Source of the DNA: Podospora pseudoanserina
Taxonomy: Eukaryota > Ascomycota > Sordariomycetes > Sordariales > Podosporaceae
Direction: 5' to 3'
NCBI RefSeq assembly: GCF_035222485.1
Contig: NC_085923.1
Location: 1,922,001-1,986,000 of the forward strand
Length of the DNA: 64,000 bases
Below, piece by piece: positions 32,874 through 43,600 of the stretch. The position numbers and the translations under genes are program-made. The notes beneath the pieces were generated by a model. The model saw only the letters and a program-made list of their open reading frames with translations, had not been told where the DNA came from and made no database searches. Each line of letters starts with the position of its first letter. Positions within the stretch are counted from its first letter, which is position 1.

Positions 32874-34070
32874 ATGCCTTTCGACACGGAGCTGACCCGC
32901 CGGCTCGGCATCGCTGGTACGTATCCCTTACTCGACATGGTGATGGACAAAGTCAAACTGACATTTCACCTTCTACAGTCCCTGTTGTTCAGGGTGGCAT
33001 GCAGGTAAATCACACCTCCAGTTTGCCATGTAAATATTGTTGCTAATACAGTGGCTAGCATGTTGGATACGCTGAGATGGCGAGCGCTGTGTCCAACGCC
33101 GGCGGCTTGGGCATTATTACTGCCCTCATCTTCCCAGAGCCCGAGGGCCTCCGCCAGGAGATCCGGAAGTGCCGGAAGCTGACCAGCAAGCCATTCGGTG
33201 TCAACATCACTCTTCTGCCTGCTCTCGTTCCCCCAAATTACGAGGCCTACGCCCAGGTCATCATTGACGAGGGCGTCAAGATCGTCGAGACTGCCGGCAA
33301 CTCTCCCGGGCCTGTGATTTCCAAGCTCAAGAAGGCCGGCTGCATTGTCCTCCACAAGTGCACAACGATCAGGCATGCCCAGTCCGCCGTTAAGCTCGGC
33401 GTCGACTTTTTGAGCATTGATGGTTTCGAGTGCGCTGGGTACGTGTTCAGACAAACTCCACTTCCCCGGATTTTCCCACCATGGTCTATCCTTCCCCTGC
33501 CGAGCAGGCGCTAACAGACGTCACAGCCACGTTGGTGAATCAGACATCACCAACTTTATCCTCCTCAGCAAGGCGCGCCAGACCCTCAAGGTGCCCTTCA
33601 TCGCCTCTGGTGGCTTTGCTGATGGCCAAGGTCTGGCCGCCGCCCTGTGCCTCGGTGCCTGCGGCGTCAACATGGGCACCCGGTTCCTGTGCACGGTCGA
33701 GTCCCCTATCCACCACAACATCAAGGAGCAGATTGTCAAGGCGCAGGAGACCGACACCACGCTCGTCCTCCGCCGGTGGCGCAACACCACCCGTCTGTAC
33801 AAGAACAAGGTGACGGAACAGGCGCTCAAGGTTGAGCAGGAGAGCAAGACGGGCGAGTTCTCCGAGATTGCTCCCTATGTCAGCGGAAAGCGCGGCAGAG
33901 AGGTGTTCATCAACGGAGACCCAGAGTACGGTGTCTGGACTGCTGGTCAGGTTATCGGTCTCATCAACGACATCCCGACCTGCAAGGACCTGGTTGCGAG
34001 AATCGAGAAGGAGGCCGAGGATACTCTCAAGGAGCGACTTGCGTTGGTTAAGCCGGCGCCTAAGCTATAG
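32874..34070 (+). CDS. Nitronate monooxygenase (2-nitropropane dioxygenase family)
   Basis: Four exons (32874-32916, 32979-33004, 33059-33438, 33527-34070) give 330 residues. Family members are FMN-dependent and oxidise propionate-3-nitronate or other nitronates, which removes toxic metabolites. Visible features of the TIM-barrel flavoprotein: GGMQHVGYAEMASAVSNAGG at the N-terminus (joined across the second intron), VPFIASGGFADGQGLAAAL, and GACGVNMGTRFLCTVESP. The second exon is only 26 nt. The last three residues are PKL, which resembles a weak type-1 peroxisomal signal. PEX11 lies immediately downstream on the same strand. True substrate unknown. Confidence 0.9.
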
Positions 34071-34786
34071 AGCATGTTTTGCGACTGTACTTTTAGAGTA
34101 GAAGGCGGGGCATTTTCTGGGAGGTTGTCATGACTCGTTAGCAGGTTACTTGTTTGTCTTGTCTTGATGGCATCTTGTATGACAGAACTATGACTTCTGG
34201 ATAATAGGACGAGAATGATCTTCATGGTCAGAATGAAGATCACGACACATCATGTTCAATATGCCATGTTCATTCATAGTTATCTCGGTGGTCATAGAGG
34301 GGGTTGCGAGAAGAAGGTTCCTAGAACACCCTAACCCCCGACCGTTGGAAGCGTCGTCTTAGCGAGTCGTTAGCTCCAACTACCGACCCAACCCCACCTC
34401 TTCATGTGCCCCCCCCGAACCCGACCTCGGCTGTGCTTTCTTCCCCCGGCAAACGCCATTCGGCGCGCAGCGCAACTTGGAACCCATCCCGCAAGCCCGT
34501 GGGATTCCAAGGCCAGGGGTCATCCCTCTCACCTGTGTCTTTCTTTCATCAAGAGGCGACACTAACCTTCTTCTCTTCCTCTCCCTTCCTTTTCCGAGCT
34601 CTCGTGACCAAAATCTTTTTTCTCTTTTCTCTCTTCCTATTGCTGTTTCTCTGTCATTGCGACTGCAAGCCAGCTAGGTACCTACCGACGTAAATTGCGC
34701 TCGCTCACAACCGCACTCGCAGCAACAACAACCGAACCATCGAGAAATCGCAAGCCGCGACAAGCTCCAGAAGACAGTCAGACAAA
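34071..34786. other. Intergenic region / PEX11 promoter
   Basis: About 715 bp. The nitronate monooxygenase 3' flank contains a near-palindromic stretch around 34214-34244 (AATGATCTTCAT ... ATGAAGATCA). The downstream half is pyrimidine-rich and serves as the PEX11 promoter and leader. No gene is seen. Confidence 0.5.
34214..34244. terminator. Inverted repeat 3' of nitronate monooxygenase
   Basis: TGATCTTCAT and ATGAAGATCA are perfect reverse complements separated by a short spacer, about 145 bp past the stop codon. It would fold as a hairpin in the 3' UTR. A role in 3' end formation or stability is a guess. Confidence 0.3.
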
Positions 34787-35557
34787 ATGGTCGCCGACGC
34801 AGTAATCTACCACCCCACCATCACCCACTACCTCAAGTTCGTCAGCACCACCGTCGGCCGCGACAAGCTCCTCCGCACGCTCCAGTACTTTGCCCGCTTC
34901 TACGCCTGGTACCTCCTCCGCACCAACGCGACCAAGACGGCCATCCAACCATGGGAGACCATGAAGAAGCAGTTCGGCCTCGTCCGCAAGGTCCTCCGCG
35001 CGGGCAAAAACGTCGAGCACTTCAAGGCTGCCGCGCTGGCGGCGGACAACAAGACGATGGACCCTGTGCTGAGATACACTGCCGTGGGGAGACAGCTCGG
35101 TTACGCGGGGTATCTCTCGATGGATCTGCTGACGTTACTGGATGCGACGGGGATCAAGAAGAGCCCTAACGCGAAGAGGCTGCAGCAGGAGGCGTATAGG
35201 TTTTGGGCGGCGGGGATTACGTTTAGTATTGTTGGGCAGCTGTATACGCTTTGGCAGTTGAAGAAGAGGGAGGAGAAGGTTGATCGGAAGGAGGGGGAGG
35301 GGGTGGTGGAGGGGAAGAGGATTGCCAAGTATGTTTTCGAAAAGGGGTGGATGGACGACGACGATGATGATGATGATGCTAACGTTGGGAATAGGGAACG
35401 TGCGGCTAGCAGGTTGCAGCTTACTTCGGATCTCTGCGACATTACTGTTCCTCTTTCTGCTCTGGCCTGGGTCAACTTTGATGATGGCATTGTTGGTTTG
35501 GCTGGTACCGTCAGCAGCTTGCTGGGTGTGTACTCGCAGTGGAACAAGACCGCCTAG
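34787..35557 (+). CDS. PEX11: Peroxisomal membrane protein PEX11
   Basis: A single-exon gene of 256 residues, close to the yeast Pex11 length. PEX11 tubulates the peroxisomal membrane and drives peroxisome division, especially on fatty acids. Family features: the N-terminal block HYLKFVSTTVGRDKLLRTLQY FARFYAWYL with an amphipathic helix, then FRLVRK-like FGLVRKVLRAGKNVEHFKAA, a membrane-associated central segment (GYAGYLSMDLLTLLDATGI, FWAAGITFSIVGQLYTLWQL), and a C-terminal hydrophobic segment (DDGIVGLAGTVSSLLGVYSQW). An Asp run sits at ~200-207. ATG 34787 has an A at -3. It lies downstream of the nitronate monooxygenase on the same strand. Confidence 0.95.
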   Translation: MVADAVIYHPTITHYLKFVSTTVGRDKLLRTLQYFARFYAWYLLRTNATKTAIQPWETMKKQFGLVRKVLRAGKNVEHFKAAALAADNKTMDPVLRYTAVGRQLGYAGYLSMDLLTLLDATGIKKSPNAKRLQQEAYRFWAAGITFSIVGQLYTLWQLKKREEKVDRKEGEGVVEGKRIAKYVFEKGWMDDDDDDDDANVGNRERAASRLQLTSDLCDITVPLSALAWVNFDDGIVGLAGTVSSLLGVYSQWNKTA

Positions 35558-37209
35558 GAAGTCAGGTTTCGGGATGATTGAGGGGGATTGGGAGAAGGGA
35601 CGGGAAACCGACAAAATTTACAGAACGGGGGTTGCTGGCTGGCGGAACAGCAACGGACAGACGATGATTGCAGATGTGTTTTGGCAGGAGGTGGATGAGT
35701 TGGTAGGACGAGCGGTGTTTTGATACCTTTTCTCTTTTTTGAGATTCAGAGTTGTGTTTGGTGGTTTTTCGTTGCTGTAGTTGTACGTGTAACTCGTGGT
35801 AGCTCTTTCACATGTCAGCTTTGTAAGTTCAGCTTGTTGTGTTTGCATGGTTTTGGATGAGGTCGATGGGTAATGTTTAGAATCCTTTGGTGAAGCTGTT
35901 TCAGACTTGATTTATTTTACGCAGGTAGCTTTCTTGCAATGCAATTTCCATTCACGGTAGCACTTATTGAACCCCTCCATGATTTGAGAGAATTGAACCC
36001 CTCGTGAGAACCCTTGGCTGGAAGTGTTGATCCTTGTCCGAAAGCCGATGACTCCATTTCGGTCCCGGGCGTGTGGACACCGAACCCCAAGCTGCTGGAG
36101 TTTGGTGGGGTTCGTTGCGGAAGCTTGGACGAGACAGTGAACGCCCCCCCCTCCCCCCCAACCCCCCCCTGCTAAACCTCTTATCAAATGCGACAGCAAC
36201 GTCTAGTGTCATTCTTCATGCCTTCAACAAATGAGATGGCATGATGCTGATGTCGCACACATTGTCGAGAGCCTGAGATATCATGAAGAGCGTAGACAGC
36301 TTCGCATAGGTGTCACCACGTGCCACATTTCCAGCTATGTCGGTGACTTCAACCCCGCCAAAGTTGGATGACGATGCTGGGATCCTACAACTCACATCTG
36401 CGATGCGACAGGCCCAAGCAATGGGTCAGTGATCGAGCCAAGACGCTTCCAGACAGATTCCCAGCAGCAGCGGGATGACGGGGGGTATTCAAAATGCCTG
36501 TTTCATCAGGGAAGCTAACCCCTCGGCACCTTCTTCAGATCCTCTCGGTTTCAACGGCGGCCGGGCTGAGGTTCCATTCTGGCGGCGGCTAGATCCAGTC
36601 GTGACGTTTTTGTATCCGTATTTCAAGTTGGCTAGCACCCCGCTTACAGTTCCCAGGTTGCTGGTTGGTGTGCCTGGCGCTGAATGCTTCCTGATCCATA
36701 TCTTGGGGAAACTTTGGTCTTTCGAAAGAGTTCCTCCCTCCTTCTCTTGTGTCCCGTCCCGCATTCGTCCAGTTTTCGTCCCGTCGCCACCCAGCCCCTC
36801 TCATATTGACGACCCTCTCATATTGACGACCCTCTCATATTGACGACCCTCCCCAACCGCAACCGGAACTGCTGCCACTGAGCTTGGGCCCTTCAACAAA
36901 AACCTTTGCTGAGGATTGGCACTGTTGAGGATCTGAGCATCGTGATAGCTTCACTTGAGACTTGACACGTGCTCAGTAATCATTCGCTTGCGCTCTGGAC
37001 GAGTACCTACGGGCAATAACAGAACCGAGGTTGGGAATCTGCATATCTGCCTCCGAACAATACCGTGTTTGCCCCTCCAGGCCTCCCCCGCGCACATATT
37101 AGACCCGGAACGCGAACAGCATCATTTAATACCCCATTCGGCCTCACTCACCACCAACTGACGCCCCGACAATCCGTCAACTCTCCTGCTTTTACCTCCA
37201 ACCTCGAAG
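35558..37209. other. Intergenic region upstream of the polyketide synthase
   Basis: About 1.65 kb, no gene seen. A 17-bp tandem repeat (listed separately) lies about 360 bp before the polyketide synthase ATG, and a C-rich run occurs near 36145-36170. Confidence 0.5.
36797..36847. repeat. Three perfect 17-bp tandem copies
   Basis: The unit CCTCTCATATTGACGAC is repeated three times without mismatch in the promoter region of the type III polyketide synthase. It could multiply a protein-binding site or be a neutral minisatellite. Confidence 0.95.
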
Positions 37210-38638
37210 ATGTCTGTCTCGACGGAAGCCAGAGAGCTGGGTCTCTCCATCCTGGGCCTGGGAACCCGATACCCTCCTTACACTCTTGACTCCCGCGCGG
37301 TCGAGGAACTGAGCAAGCGCTACCATCCGGAAACACCAGCGTATGTGCCGCCCCTCACACTTTCCTACTCTCGAGACCATTGGCTGACTGTTCCCTCACA
37401 GCATGCAAAAAGTCCTCGCCATCAACCGCTTCACCGGCATCGACAAGCGCTCCTCCATAGGCCGACCGGACCACTGGCTCGTAAACCAACCCGAACCACC
37501 AACGATCGCCCAACTCCACGATGTCTTCATGTCCGACGGTGTCCCCCTCGCCATCTCGGCCTCGAAAGAAGCACTTGCCGAAGCGCACATCAACGACGTA
37601 TCACAAATCACCCACATGGTCTCAGCAACCTGCACTGATTCTGCCAACCCAGGATACGACCACTACGTCGCCAAAGCCCTCGGTCTCTCTCCATTCGTTG
37701 AGAAAACTCTGCTTCATGGCGTTGGTTGCTCAGGTGGCTTGGCAGCGCTGAGAACAGCAGCCAATCTCTGCCTAGGCCATAGCATGAGGGGGTTGCCCGC
37801 GAGGATATTGGTTGTTGCGTTGGAGATCTCCACGACGTTAGTCCGCTCGGAGCTGGAATCCATACATAGTAATCAGGAGACGAGAATTGGGGTTTGTTTG
37901 TTCAGTGACTGCGCCTCGGCGGTAGTCGTCTCAAACGACATCCCCTTTTCACCAACCGAGCCGTTACCGCCACCAGTCTATAGCCTTCTCGACTGGAGGC
38001 ACCAAACCGTCCCCGACACGGAACAAGACCTCGGCTTTGACACGCACCCTCAAGGCTGGAAAGTAGTTCTTTCCCCTCGCGTCCCGAACCTCACAGCGTC
38101 GGTCTTGGAACCGACGTATAACTCGTTAATGTCGGGAAAGAAGCTCCCGGAGGGGTATGGCTCGCCAAAGGACTTTGACTGGGCGATGCACCCGGGGGGA
38201 GCGACGATTCTGACGGGGGCCGAGAAGGTGCTGGGGATACAGCCGGAGCATATGAGGGCGAGCTATGATACGTATGTCAATCATGGAAACTCGAGCTCGG
38301 CGACGATTTTTAGCGTGCTAAATCGGTTGAGGGGGAAGGAGATGGACGGGGTGGCTCCGGGGGGGAGGGGGGCGAGGGAGTTGGTTGTGGGTTGTGCTTT
38401 TGGGCCGGGGATCACGGTGGAGATGTGTCTGTTGAGGAGGAATCTGAGTAGGACGGAAGGGGGGAGGAAGGGGATGGAGACGCCGCCGGAGACGGAGGAG
38501 AGCAGTGAGGATGGGGAGGGGGGGCGTGAGGTGAGCGAGGAGGAGAAGAAGGGGAGTGAGGTGAGTGAGGAGGAGAAGAAGGGGAGCGAGGAGGAGGCGT
38601 TTATAGCTAAGGCGTTGGAGAGTGTAGAGCTGGACTGA
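37210..38638 (+). CDS. Type III polyketide synthase (chalcone synthase superfamily)
   Basis: Two exons (37210-37340, 37402-38638; intron 61 nt, donor GTATGT) give 455 residues. Fungal members condense a fatty acyl-CoA starter with malonyl-CoA units to alkylresorcinols, resorcylic acids or pyrones (for example ORAS of Neurospora). The catalytic triad is visible: Cys153 in HGVGCSGG, His307 in AMHPGGA, and Asn340 in VNHGNSSS. The CoA-ketosynthase core ends near residue 400 (GCAFGPGITVEMCLLRR). A highly acidic tail of ~50 residues follows, with a direct repeat of (E)VSEEEKKGS. This tail is unusual for the family. No tailoring enzymes flank it, so the product cannot be predicted from context. Confidence 0.93.
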
Positions 38639-39924
38639 GGAGGGTGGTGAGAAAAGGGGGTGTATATATGTGGTGTGTTGAACCGCGGGCGGTATGAAAC
38701 GAGTCGTATGGCGACCTCACTTGGGGACAAGCGGCCGACTATGGGGGGGGGAGTACCTACGGGCCTTGGGCTAGACGTGTATATTTTCCCAACAGTTACC
38801 ATATATCAATCTTTCTTCTCCTGATTTCCGGTGATATGTGGCCCAGGCACATTGAAATGGAGCTTCTCTCTTCTAACTAACCGCTCTCACTCACTCACCT
38901 CACCCTCATTTCCAAACCCTGGCCTTTTTGTTTTCCTGAACCCATGATGCTGACCAGGTCATCGAACGGTGTGGAGCCAAAATCAATTAAACTGATAACG
39001 ACCAAACGCGGGGTGATAAGAACCATTTGCCCCACTATAGTTCCACCATCCCTTTAGGCACATGGTTCCCCCCCCCCCGTCCTCTTTACCTTCACCGGCT
39101 TTTTGTACAGCAGCGCGCGTGCTCTTCAAACAACAAGTCAAGACGTTTAACCAACCAGAGAAGTACGCCCATAAAACTTTGTTTGGACCGACGGTTACAC
39201 AACCTGAAACGGCACCGACCTTGTTCAACGCGCGTTGCGCGAGGAAGATGATTGGTCTGTGAGAGGTGTCTGACAACACGTGTACAGGGCGTTGGTTTGA
39301 GTGCCGAAGAAGGAGGCAATGGATGGATCCCAGCCTCTTATTTGTTTTAGGGCAGGGCGGGGTGCTGGGGGGATAGGTTTATTACCACGCGATGATATTG
39401 GTGGGGTTCTATGAGTTGGCCGTGCGCGCGCGGCCTGAGGGATGAGGCACGTTCGCAGTGTGCGTTGTGTGGACTGAGGGATGGGTGAGAGTCACAGCTG
39501 AGAGGGGAGACCAAAAGGGAATTATTGAATGGGGTCTCTCATTCCAGATTTGGGTTTTCTAGATTTTTTATTTTTATTTTTATTTTTATTTTCATTTTTA
39601 TTTTCATCTTCTTCTTGGGAAATACAAACAACATCACAGAACATATACAGAACGCAAAAGTAAAGCAGGCCTTTTCGCATCGCTCGTTTTATTTCAGCTT
39701 GTCTGATAGCCCAAACGAACACACTACCAAGAACACTACCACACAGCTGCCTGGAACTGATAGCCAAACCAAACGCCCGCACACCCCTCCTCACCCCTCC
39801 TCTCATCCCTACCACACCACCAGTCTACCTACTTATCTCCCTAGCTCCGCTTCGGTCATCCATATCCTCCCCCCCCCTTTTTTTTTTCCTGACCGAACCA
39901 TTTCATTCACTTCATTCATCTCTA
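38639..39924. other. Intergenic region with low-complexity tracts
   Basis: About 1.29 kb. Includes a C run near 39069-39077, a GCGC tract near 39424-39432 and a (TTTTTA)n tract at about 39564-39603. No gene is seen. Confidence 0.5.
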
Positions 39925-42358
39925 ATGCCCTCACTCTTCACAATCAACAACAACGTCTCCCTAATCAGCATCACCATCGCGCCCTCAGCCTGGATCGCGT
40001 CCCTAGTCGTCTCACTCTTCTTCGCCTTCCTCTACCTCCCGCCTCTAATCAAATCATCCACGCCCGCGTCAAGGGCCAATTTCTTCTACCGGATCAAGCA
40101 GTTTTTTTCTCTGCAGGGCCCGTTCTACTCCGAGGAGGAAGACGGCGAGTTTCAAAAGACGGTGCTCCAGCCCATCATCGAGGAGCCCGACGCGGAGGAG
40201 AGGGAGGAGCAGAGGGAGTACGAACGGAGGCGGAGGATCAAGAAGAGGAAGCAGGAGATTGAGGATCTGAGGCCGGGATTGTTACCCGGGAGGGAGCTTA
40301 TCGGGGAACTTGGCTGGGGGAGCGAACGGAGGAGGGAAAAGGAGAAGAGGACGTCGTCGTCACTGTTGAAGATCAGGAGCGGGAGTAAAAGTGAGAAGCG
40401 GTCGTCGAGGGATAAGGAACGGGATAGTAGGGAAAAGGACGGCAGCGACGGTGATGGTGGACACGGCAAAGATGGCAGATTACTACGGCAGCAACAAACA
40501 ACCCAAGTCGTTGCAACCGTCGTACGGGTACCACTCGGCCGCAACCGATCCGTTGAGCGAGACAGAGATGGGGGAGGGGGACAGCGATCTAGAGGATCTG
40601 GAGGTTTCTGGGGGCGGATATTCTCCTCCGGCGTGGAGACGGCTGGGAGACGGAGGTCGCAGCAGCGGCTTCTGGCAGCCCCAGACGGTGATCAGGAGTG
40701 ACGGCCAGCGGGATGGGTTTAACAGGCAGTATGATTTGCTGGGGAGGTCGATGAGGGAGGATAGTCCTGATAGTGTGATGGATGGGCTGGCGGGGTATGG
40801 AGGGGGTTATGGGCAAAGGGGGGAGGATGCACACTGGTTGAATGATGAAATCTTGCAGGAGGCGATCAGGACGAGGTTGCCGGAGAGTGTGTCCCCGGAA
40901 AAGGAGAGGAGTCCAGAGTTGGAGGACAACTATTGGAAGAATCACCAAATATACGGAAACAACCAGCAGCAGGAGCAAAAGCTGGGGAGCATCGACGAGA
41001 CCACCATCAAGATTAAACAGGAGGATTGGGAGGAGGAGGAGCAGCAGCAAGGAAGAAGGGTGGCTTTGAGTGCGATTCCAGAATTTTCGCCAGTTCGGGA
41101 TGGACCCGTGACGACGCCAAAACCAGAAGAAGAAATTGCTGATAACTGTGAGTTTTGCTCTTGTTTCCTCTCTCCCATCACCGCACAACGCAAATCTCAT
41201 GCCGTGTCTTCAGACATTCGCTTCGCCGTCCGCGCCGAAGTCCAACACCGCACCGAACCCATCGATGCCACCATCAACTTTTTCCGGCGCGTCTCCCAAT
41301 CCGTCACACGGTCCAAAACCTCCCTCTTCACCTCTCTCCTCATTGCCCTCCTCTCTTTCATCGTGACGCGTCACCTCACCCACCCCCTCACCCCTCCTCC
41401 AGTCCCCGACCTCGTCAAAGTCGCCTCCGTCGCCCGCTCGCTCGAGCCATTGATTTACTACTCCGAAAACGGCGCAGCCCAAGTGACATCCCTCCAAGCC
41501 ACCTCGGTCGCAGTCTGGGACCTGTCCGAATCCATCAGAACAAGCAACCTCACCTCGGCCCCCCTAATCGTCTCCACCCTCGACGATCTGGCCGACTCCC
41601 TCCAGATTTTGTCGTTGGAGCTGACCAAATTCTTCGCCAACGTCGACGGGGACATTGACGGGATTCTGATCACCATGTCCTGGGCTCGTCGCGAACTCTC
41701 CACCCTCTCCTCCTCCCCTCCCCCGTCTCCCCTCATCAACAACATCTTATCCCTCCCTTTCATCCCCTCCATCTTCGGCCCGACCCACCCCCAGCGGACA
41801 CAGCGAACCCTCCAACGCACATTCAACGAACTGCTCAACGTGCTCGAAGAGGCGGTAGAATCCGAACTCTCCCACTCCTTATCCCTGTTTCGACTCTTCT
41901 CTTCAATAGACTCCCAGTTCCTAACCCTGACCCGAACCGTAACGCGTGAGTCATCAAATCAGGAGTCCCTCCACAACGACCTCCTCTCTTCCCTCTGGGT
42001 CCGTCTCCTAGGCGCTAAAAAGGGGGAACTAGCAAAGTTTGAGAAGAATCGGGAACTGCTGAAGGATGTGAGGGAGAAGACGGTGAGGAATAAGGGCGTG
42101 CTGGTGGAGCATAACCAGAAGTTGTTGGCTCTCAAGGCTAGTCTGGAGGCGCTGAGGAGGAAGCTTGTCAGTCCGCTGGTGAGGAGTATCAACTCTAGCA
42201 CCCTGACGCTGGAGGAGCAAGTGAGGGGGTTGGAGGAGGCGGGGGGGTATCTTGAGGGGGTGAGGAGCCGGCAGAAGGGGAGGGTGATGGAGATGCTTTA
42301 TGGGGGTGGATCAGGGGCTGGGGGCCATAAGACGATTGTTGAGATTGGGGATGTGTAA
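39925..42358 (+). CDS. Two-TM coiled-coil membrane protein; one or two genes
   Basis: Frame 1 from ATG 39925 encodes an N-terminal membrane segment (SAWIASLVVSLFFAFLYL) and a Lys/Glu/Arg-rich helix. Another frame, open from about 40391 to 42358, encodes an acidic region, a second membrane segment (SLFTSLLIALLSFIVTRHL) and coiled coils to the stop. A 66-nt intron at 41148-41213 (GTGAGT...TTCAG) is a multiple of three, so retention is also in frame. The two frames can be joined by an 88-nt intron at 40391-40478 (donor GTGAGA, acceptor GGCAG) to give 759 residues. Alternatively ATG 40472 (MADYYGSN, good context) starts a second gene. G/C-ending codons favour the second frame after ~40480. No named family was recognised. 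Confidence 0.6.
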
Positions 42359-42778
42359 AGGGGTTTTTGGGGGCGGGGGGGGTTTTCTATTCTTTCTTTC
42401 TTTTGTTTGGGAAATTCGGGCATGCTTGATACCAGTGGTGATATTTGGCAATGGGACTTCTTTGGTCAGGGTAAATAACATGGTTTTTTTTTTTGGATCT
42501 GGGAGACATCTTCCTTGCTATCATTTCTGATTTTTCGGCTATCCGGGAGTTCTCTTTCATCTTCTACATTACAAATAAACATACCCTGGGCTGGAGGCGG
42601 CGCGTGTGGTGGTGATGGATGGCGTCTTGTTCATTTCTTTCTTTCAGGGACAAACAGGGACAGTGCAGGTTTCAGTCTAGCATATACAGGGTAGAACAGC
42701 ACAAAGATATCCGATATCATCCAAAACAGCAACCCGATTGCTGAGCAATGTTATGAAGAAAAAAAAGAAGAAGAAAAG

Positions 42779-42837
<59 letters not shown>
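42779..42837. repeat. 59-nt A homopolymer
   Basis: Uninterrupted run of A on the plus strand (T on the minus strand), preceded by an AAG-rich stretch from about 42755. It lies 25 bp downstream of the minus-strand tRNA-like sequence. Confidence 0.95.
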
Positions 42838-42838
<1 letters not shown>

Positions 42839-42862
42839 CAAACGCTGGAAAGACAAACGCTA

Positions 42863-42938
42863 CGTGGCGGGCCAGGAGTCGAACATGGGTCCTCGCTCAA
42901 ACTCAGGACCGTAATGACCGCTATACCACCGCGCCACG
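42863..42938 (-). pseudogene. Degenerate tRNA-like sequence with A and B boxes
   Basis: On the minus strand there is a perfect A box (TGGTATAGCGG) and a good B box (GTTCGACTCC) at the spacing of a tRNA gene. CGTGGCG at the 5' end pairs with CGCCACG at the 3' end. D-arm GTAT/TTAC and T-arm CCATG/CCTGG are weak but present. The total length is close to normal, but the anticodon arm is wrong: the only strong hairpin (GGTCCT/AGGACC) has an 11-nt loop and leaves no variable loop. It is therefore probably a decayed tRNA or another Pol III transcript. The T run downstream would terminate Pol III. Confidence 0.5.
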
Positions 42939-43600
42939 AAAACACTACCCGAAATTCAAAATCAAATGCCCAGGCAGACTATAAAGTTTAGTTATGGCGT
43001 GGAGTAGTGCCAGACGATGAGGGTGGTGGCGTTGACATGTGTGAAGTTTCAACCCCCAACGCTCCCGTGGCCCCAAAACAGCAGAACTCAACAAGGTGGA
43101 TAGCGTAGGGTATCTTATTACTACATGGAACAGCAACAAGTGAGATGGCAGCCCCAATGACCCGCCATCTCCCAGGCCAATCGAATCTATGTACAGCCTT
43201 CCATTAGCCCCTTGCCCCGTGATTATGCGCAAGATACTCAACAAAGGTCGGCCAATTGAGCCCTCTATTGGTGAAGTAGCTGGTTTGGTCACATATTGCG
43301 GAGCACCACTGTTAGCCATCCATCTTCTTCTCAAAATTAGAAACAGAATCAAGAGCAGGGCAAACCAGGGAGCAACCCGAGCGAATGATAGCAAGACCAT
43401 AAACGCCAAATCCCCTCCCATTGATCTCAGCCAGTGGATCCCAACGCTAGCCGTCATGACCTCCTTGCTGATGATGTGTCGAATGATGATGCCGCTATGA
43501 ACGCCGGGACGAGAATGAATAGTCTCCCATGGGGGGCCGGAAAAAGGTTCTGAAAGTAGAAAACAACCCGAGTTAGTCCAAGACTCTTTTGAAGAATTGC

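Larger units (their letters stand above)
42359..43600. other. Intergenic region with a homopolymer and tRNA-like locus
   Basis: About 1.24 kb between the membrane-protein gene and the SPF30 stop. Contains the 59-nt A run and tRNA-like sequence described separately. A minus-strand frame at 42945-43832 overlaps SPF30 coding sequence and lacks a domain. Confidence 0.5.

Noticed and set aside
32874-38638. Biosynthetic gene cluster around the type III polyketide synthase
   Set aside because: Neighbours are PEX11, a nitronate monooxygenase and a membrane protein. No transporter, regulator or tailoring set is present, and the P450 is ~28 kb away among unrelated genes.
42755-42938. tRNA-derived SINE with poly(A) tail
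   Set aside because: In the sense of the tRNA-like sequence the homopolymer is T, not A, so it cannot be the tail of a retroposed transcript. No target duplication was seen.
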